A stretch of 64,000 bases of DNA from Limnanthes douglasii subsp. nivea (taxonomy: Eukaryota > Streptophyta > Magnoliopsida > Brassicales > Limnanthaceae). The notes beneath the pieces are model-generated. The model had not been told where the DNA came from. It was given only the letters and a program-made list of their open reading frames with translations, and searched no databases. The position numbers were made by a program, and so were the translations under genes. Location of the stretch: contig JAUPFV010000001.1 of NCBI GenBank assembly GCA_036936605.1, forward strand, positions 113,220,771-113,284,770. Direction: 5' to 3'. Of this stretch, positions 57,934-64,000 are shown one piece after another. Position 1 is the stretch's first letter; every line of letters begins with the position of its first letter.

Positions 57934-60765
57934 TTCATACAATTATCTATATGTTAACATGTTATGTTTTTGTTGTTGTAAGTATCACAAAATATTTTTT
58001 TTACTATTCTATGTTATTTAGGATTGAATGGTCTTATATTCCATGACTTAACACTTTAAGGATTAAAAGGTTTTCTTTTTGGAGCATATAAGAAATTTAT
58101 GTGTATATTTAGTTGAAGATATCATTAAATGTTGATTAAATATACAAATATCATTTAAGATATTTATACTTAGTCAAAGATATCATTCAAGGTTGATTAA
58201 TTATATAAATATCATTTAAGATATTTATACGTAGTCGAACGTATCGTTTGTTTCCTAGTATTTATAGCTCTATATATACTTATGATACTTATGTAATCAA
58301 TACAATATATTTAATAAAAAAAAATTATTTTTTTATCAACTACATTAGTAATTTTGGCATTTTTTATAGCCCGTCCCATTGGATAGTTTTAATCTTGATT
58401 TTTGAGAGTCTAAGTAGTCATATTCTAATGAATACTGATTTACCATCCTATAAAAATATTTTTGCGGCAATTTAGCGTGCGGAAGTACGTTGAAAATTCA
58501 TTCCACATACTATTACTGTTAGTCCTCCTGACATACGTACATATATTGTTCGCTCACTCTCTGATGAAAAATCTTGCAAGGAAAACACTCTGATTTGAAA
58601 TATCATCATTCTCTTTATATTAGATACACTATTGATTATTTCTGAACTCTTCACCCAAAAATGACTCCTAATTTTTCCAAAGATCAAAAGAGCAGAAGAT
58701 ACCAAAAATGATTTCATGATCATAAGACTCATTTGGTTACGCACTCCACTAACTCATTTTATTCTAATCTAATTTATTTACTTAATGATTTTGCAAATTA
58801 TTTACAAGACATGCATGGTCATAAGAAATTCTAATAAATAGTTTTTAATCAAGGAACATATCAGTCTGATGAACTTCTTAGTGTTTTGCTAGTTTTTAGC
58901 TGATGGAAATTCTGGCACAAATGATCTGATTACTTTTTTTACTACATTAAAGATTAATAGTTTGCATGAATTATGGATTATTGATTCTAGGCCATATATC
59001 ATATGTTAAACAAATTAACCCATTTTTATACATTTTATTCATTTTCTATCCTTTCATTTATTTATATGGAAAATGGAAAAGATGTTTATATAAAGTATGA
59101 TGTTCAGTATGTCATGTTCCCATTTCAGTTTCTCAATGTTCGCAAACTAACATCCTCACTTAACTGTGAAGTTATATTCACTCCATACATAGTTATTTTA
59201 TACGACCATGTCAACAATGAATGATTGGTAAAGGATTTCATTTGCATGAACTCTATTATTTCTCCTATAATTCTAAAGTTACCAAAGGATTTCAGATTGT
59301 TTATTATCCAATAACTTGGCATCTTTTATGGTATTCATCATCTCTCATATCCTTCAAAAATTATTTTTAGAAAAATAATTCATATTCTAGTAAAACAATT
59401 CTTGATTATGATATATATCATTTTAAAGTCTTTTAGGCTTTTTTTTAATTCATCTTTGTCTCGAAATACTTAATCATTTAAAATTGAACCTTCAGATATT
59501 TATGCACCTGTTTTATTTTCTCTTGATAGATTTAAATATTTTATAGCCTTTATTAATGTTTACTCTTGAGTTACTTGGGTGTACTTACCTAAACAAAAAA
59601 TTGATGTATCCGATTTTTTAAAGATGTTTATATGTTGGTTAGTACCCAATGTTTGGCTCATGTTAAAAAAAATTGATCTGAAAATTACACAGAATATATG
59701 TCTTATGGCATGAAAAAAATATATGATTTTTAATGGCATATTGCATCTAACTAGATGTATTATTACACCTCAACCATATTGCATGACTATAAATGTGACT
59801 AGAGATTATTCATTGGTTATTGTCCAAACAATTATATATGACTAAAGATGTCTGGTTTGTTGAACACCTTCCATATTTTATCACCTTTCAATGAAACTAT
59901 CTCAAATTAGAACACTGAACACTGAAATTTATCACTCAAGATTTACCTCTCAATGAAACTATCTCAAATTGAAACACTGAACATTATGATGATCAATTGG
60001 ATACCATTGGTTCTTCTTTCAATGAAGCTAATATCGAATCACCCGAAAAAATATTTTTCTATGCACAAGGTATCTTCCAGACGTAATTCTCTACGGACGT
60101 GTCATCCTCTAAACAAAATCAGAAGATTGTGTTTCCCATACAGTCAGGTACCATATCACTGATGTTTTATCATACATTGGACTATCACTTTTGCATACAA
60201 CCTTCCTTACAGCTATATCAAGCATTCTTGAGCTAAAAATCAAAAACCTAAATCTCAAGCTGTTTGGAAAAATTATATTCATGAAGAATTAAATATGTTT
60301 ATTGAAAATTAAACTTGGACTATTATGTCTCTTCTCCCGATAAAGCATGTAGTTGGTAGATGTTGTATATTTAAAAATAAATTCAACTCTCTTGATATGC
60401 ATAAAAAATGTCTTGTTTCTTAATGTTTCACTGAGAAGTTTCATGTCGATTACAATAACATTTTTTATCTCGTAGATAAGATGAACATGGTACTACTTCT
60501 TTTATATATTGATATGAATAACACATGGTTTTCATTTCAGATATACGTAAAAAAAATGCTTTCTTGTACGGCGATCTTGAGAAAGAAGTGTTTATGAATC
60601 TTTCTCTTAGGTATCCTCAAAGTGAAAACTCAAATTTTGACTTTATGGACAAATTTATGGTTTGAAATAAGTTCATCGTACATAGAATTCTAAGTTGAAC
60701 TATGCTCTTGAATATATTGGTTTTAGTAGAAGATCACCTTATTCGTTTCTTTATGTTTGTGTTAT

Positions 60766-61110
60766 TAATATACGTGTATGATCTTATTATTTTCGGGAAT
60801 AATATTAATTTTATTCATCAGTTAAAAACAAAACATCAACACCAATTTTTAATCAATTTATTGGTTCATTAAATTAATTTGTTGGTAATACTATTCAAAA
60901 TTCTAACAAAGGGTTATTCCAATTTGAGTTATGCTTTTGAATATCTTTGTTTTAGTATAAGCTCATGTTATTCGTCTCTCTATGCCCATGTTGGTTCTAC
61001 TTAAAAACTCATGGTATTGATATACGTGCATGATCTTATTATTACCGGGAATAATATTGATTTTATTGATCAGCTGAAAATGAAACATCAACTCCAATGT
61101 TTAATCAATA
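60766..61110 (+). repeat. local duplication of an RT segment, ~250-bp period
   Basis: The RT region encoding IYVYDLIIFGNNI (60766 onwards) recurs at 61017 onwards as IYVHDLIITGNNI, with the same flanking NFIHQLKTKHQ/DFIDQLKMKHQ. The second copy is cut by the TRIM at 61112. Confidence 0.75.
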
Positions 61111-61111
61111 C

Positions 61112-62090
61112 TGTTAGGATGGCGACCAAAGTTCCACATCCCACATCGGTAAAACATGGGAAGGATCAATGGTATATAAGTGAGAACATACCTCAACTAG
61201 TATGAGACCTTTTGGTAGTGGACCAAATGCAAAGCCGTGAGGGCCTTCGGGTGCCAAAGCGGACAATATCATCCTGGTGTCGAGATCGGTTGTGTTCTTA
61301 CTTATATACGGAGGCGGAATATGCGGACCGGACCTCTAATTCACAACACCCATATTCCCAGCACGTGGTATCAGAGCGTCAGGCCCAGACGGAACGCGAT
61401 GGTGGTAATATTCTCGGCGGAGGTCGAACATGATAAACCAGTAGTCATGCTCAAGGTGAATGATATACTCTATACATCCTAGTTCGGAGCGTCCATGACT
61501 CATCAAGCGGTAGTACTTGATTGGAGTGGATAGTGGAGCTAGAGCGTCCATGACTCATCAAGCGGTAGTACTTGATTGGAGTGGATAGTGGAGCTAGAGC
61601 GTCCATGACTCATCAAGCGGTGGTACTTGATTGGAGTGGATAGTGGAGCTAGAGCGTCCATGACTCATCAAGCGGTGGTACTTGATTGGAGTGGATAGTG
61701 GAGCTAAGGAACAAGCGCAGAATGGTCGAGTGAGTAGATAGATCCGCTGTAAAAGCTCTATTGCTCAGGTGGATGAGCATTCTCTGATTAGAGTGAGCGG
61801 ATGAAAGTCAATTGAGAGGAGGCTAAGTGGTACTTTGTTCGAGAGGAGGATTTGTTAAGGTGGCGACCAAAGTCCCACATCCCACATCGGTTAAACATGG
61901 GAAGGATCAACGGTATATAAGTAAGAACATACCTCAACTAGAATGAGGCCTTTTGGTAGTGGACCAAATGCAAAGCCGTGAGGGCCTTCGGGTGCCAAAG
62001 CGGACAATATCATACTAGTGTTGAGATCGGTTGTGTTCTTACTTATATACGGAGGCGGAATATGCGGACCGGACCCGCATATTCCCAACA
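61112..62090 (+). mobile_element. TRIM retrotransposon, 979 bp, with 5-bp TSD
   Basis: LTRs 61112-61363 and 61853-62090 both start TGTTA and end GCA or ACA. The primer site TGGTATCAGAGC is at 61366-61377. The purine tract GAGAGGAGGA precedes the 3' LTR. The 5-bp duplication AATAC flanks it (61107-61111 and 62091-62095). The interior is 490 bp and non-coding, with four 55-bp tandem units. Both LTRs carry CCCACATCGGT, GGTATATAAGT and CAAAGCCGTGAGGGCC. LTR similarity is high, so insertion is recent compared with the host Copia element. It needs another element's reverse transcriptase and integrase. Confidence 0.95.
61487..61706 (+). repeat. four 55-bp tandem repeats inside the TRIM
   Basis: The unit GAGCGTCCATGACTCATCAA ... 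GGATAGTGGAGCTA occurs four times with a period of exactly 55 bp (61487, 61542, 61597, 61652). The units differ only at one site (GCGGTAGTAC or GCGGTGGTAC). Confidence 0.95.
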
Positions 62091-63204
62091 AATACTTTTT
62101 TTTATTAATATGATAGCTTCTAACAAAGAGTTATTTCTTTACCATCGTAAATACATTATAGAGTTTCTTCAAAATGCTGAGATGGTACACATGAAACTCG
62201 TTGACACTCCAATGATGAAAAATTATGGTTGGCTTTTACAAGAAAAGCCATTGAATCACCTAGTTATTATTAAAATATTGTGAGAAAGCTCATCTACTTG
62301 ACTATTATACGATCGAGTTTTATGTTTGTAATTAGTTTTGTTATTCAACATATGCACGTAGCCGACTTTCGATGTCTACGTATGTTAAAGCGCATCATTC
62401 GATATATGAAGGGCGTAATTGATCGTAGGAATAGTTCATAGAATATGGTGATTCTGATTGGGTTGGTAATGCAATTGATCATCGTTCTACTAGTTGTTAT
62501 TATATATTTGTTTGCGACAATCTGGTGTCTTATAAAAGTAAAAAAAAAACACGTGATCGCGCGATCAAGCGCAAAAAATGAGTATCACGTGATGACTACC
62601 GCAACATACGAGCTCGTATGACTTCATAGTTTTCATGTTTATCAAGCTTGTTCAAGAACTAGTCCTAGGATACGCTTTTGTGATAATCAGGTTGTAATGT
62701 ACGTTAGTTTCTAATCTTTAACTATATGAAATAACCAAACACATTAAAACGAATTATCACTTCATTCGTCATTTAAATTAATTGAGACTTTACATGTGTG
62801 TCTTAATGACCAAATAGTTGATGTGTTCACCAAAACTTTATCGTCTACTTAGTCCTACGAGTTTTTGAATAATTTTATATTCATAAATATTATGGATCCA
62901 GCAAAGGAGTATCGGAACATTAGTGAATATTTTGTGTATATTTAATCAAATATATCATTTAATACTGGTTAAGTATTTAATACTGGTTAAGTGTATAAAT
63001 ATTTTTTAAATATATATATAGTTAGTTAATAATATCTTCAAAATTAATTGTATAAATATCATTTATGAATATTTATATTTAGTCAAACATATTATTTTAT
63101 TTTGTAATAAATAAAATTATATATATATATATATGATATTTGTGTAATAAATATAATATGTAAATTTATTTTTCAATATAAAAATAACTTGTCATTGTTT
63201 ATCA

Positions 63205-63286
63205 ATTTTGAAGAAAATTAAAACATTTTGAAAATAATAATCATTTATTTAGATTCTCAATCATCAAAAAGTAAATATTTATAATC
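63205..63286. other. AT-rich flank of the Copia element
   Basis: Nothing recognised. Confidence 0.4.
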
Positions 63287-63518
63287 TTGATGTTTGGTTA
63301 ATTTAAAATAAAAAACAATAGTAAATATTTTACTCTTACTTGGTTTCTCTCCCATGCATATTTATGATAAACATATTAGGCTATATGTTAAGCTATAAAT
63401 TATTGATGTTTGGTCAATTTTAAATAAAAAATAATAGTAAATATTTTACTCTTACTTGGTTTCTCTCCTATGCATATTTATGATAAACATATTAGGTTAT
63501 ATGTTAAGCTATAAATTA
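63287..63518 (+). repeat. 116-bp tandem duplication
   Basis: The unit starting TTGATGTTTGGT and ending AAGCTATAAATTA occurs at 63287-63402 and 63403-63518, with about six differences. No coding potential. Confidence 0.9.
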
Positions 63519-64000
63519 TTTTGTTTTCATAACATTCGAATTTTGCTTTGCTGCTCTATTTGATAAAAAGAGGATGCAATATTCTTTTATTTTGAATTCA
63601 AAATTGTATATCCCACATAACCTACATTTTAAAAAGTAATCTCAAATTTTTGAGAAAATTCAGCTTAAAATTCTGGAGCTTAAACTGAATTTCAACATAT
63701 GTAAATATAAAAATGTTTTTAATTAACAAGAATAAAAAAACTCCAAACAGATGATATTTATCAAATTTCGGGCATGCCCTCACTAAAATAACGTTTGGAG
63801 AAAATTGATATGCGGGTAGTTTTCGCTTTTCCTTAGTATAGAAAAGATAAGATATGATGATTTGGTGCAAGACTTGCTTATTTAAGCTACGGTGTCAAGA
63901 TTCCTTTTGGTCAGAATAAGAAATGTGGCAGCAGAATACATGTAAATAAAGAAATGATTGCGTTACTAAAGGGAGCCATGACTATCAATTATCCATCTCT
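63519..64000. other. unassigned sequence to the window end
   Basis: No gene, RNA or repeat boundary recognised. Confidence 0.4.

Larger units (their letters stand above)
58091..63204 (+). mobile_element. decayed near full-length Copia element with both LTRs
   Basis: Similar AT-rich LTRs lie at about 58091-58339 and 62924-63204. Both contain TATTTAGTC/TTTAGTTG-like repeats and ATATCATTTAAGATATTTATA segments and end ...TTATCA/TATCA. In between, shifting + frames follow Copia order: protease (LWIIDSRPYIIC near 58975, active triad changed), integrase (VTWVYLPKQKIDV near 59575), RT (a VDKMNMVLLLLYID segment near 60475, IYVYDLIIFGNNI near 60770, with the YxDD altered), and RNase H (DNLVSYKSKKKTRD region near 62520). 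A TRIM (61112-62090) interrupts the RT. It is old and inactive. Confidence 0.8.

Noticed and set aside
61487..61706. Four regular 55-bp repeats resembling a CRISPR array
   Set aside because: The units are contiguous with no unique spacers and lie inside a plant TRIM between LTRs. This is a tandem repeat.

Overview
This window is nuclear DNA of a flowering plant, almost certainly a eudicot, from a repeat-dominated, AT-rich part of the genome. The evidence is two nuclear-type tRNA-His(GTG) genes, an egg-cell-secreted EC1-type protein gene, a tRNA-derived SINE, and many plant transposon lineages (Copia, Tat-like Ty3/gypsy, L1-clade LINE with RNase H, MULE, hAT, Stowaway-like MITE, TRIMs). The species cannot be named from the sequence alone.

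Host genes are few. They are an intact EC1-like gene (33951-34334, + strand), two identical tRNA-His genes (10265-10336 and 34820-34891, both - strand), and a possible small two-helix membrane protein (41762-42091, - strand). Each tRNA-His gene sits at the edge of a duplicated block that also carries broken exons of a WDR83/MORG1-like WD40 gene.

Layout. 1-2.75 kb: Copia LTR and gag-protease-integrase remnant. 3.8-9.0 kb: MULE (MuDR-type) transposase gene on the - strand, split by a complete 2.4-kb hAT element with 8-bp target duplications. 9.5-10.25 kb: Stowaway-like MITE and partial re-copies. 10.3-12.2 kb: tRNA-His and WDR83 pseudogene, copy A. 12.8-13.5 kb: LTR/TRIM chimera. 14.1-16.2 kb: Tat-like gypsy remnant. 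18.6-24.8 kb: old LINE (+) with a 1.19-kb miniature LTR element inside it. 25.7-27.3 kb: non-coding element with long terminal inverted repeats. 28.4-29 kb: Copia RT fragment (-). 29.6-30.65 kb: decayed tandem repeats. 30.9-32.7 kb: Copia LTR, gag and protease. 33.9-34.3 kb: EC1. 34.8-35.96 kb: tRNA-His/WDR83 copy B. 35.97-39.2 kb: Tat gypsy (-) with its LTR. 39.5-41 kb: Copia RT/RNase H and LTR. 43.5-49.4 kb: young LINE (-) with an exact 17-bp target-site duplication and an inverted U6 snRNA piece at its 5' end. 49.7-51 kb: tandem TRIM array. 51.2-51.7 kb: decayed repeats. 52.3-56.7 kb: Tat-like gypsy (-) with an extra antisense, intron-bearing gene between integrase and 3' LTR. 57.7-57.9 kb: SINE with 11-bp TSD. 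58.1-63.2 kb: Copia element with both LTRs and a nested TRIM with 5-bp TSD.

The most notable structures are the head-to-head LINE/U6 chimera, the antisense gene inside the Tat element, the multimeric TRIM array, and the tRNA-His/WDR83 segmental duplication. No host operon, pathway or defence cassette is present. The genes work together only within each transposon.
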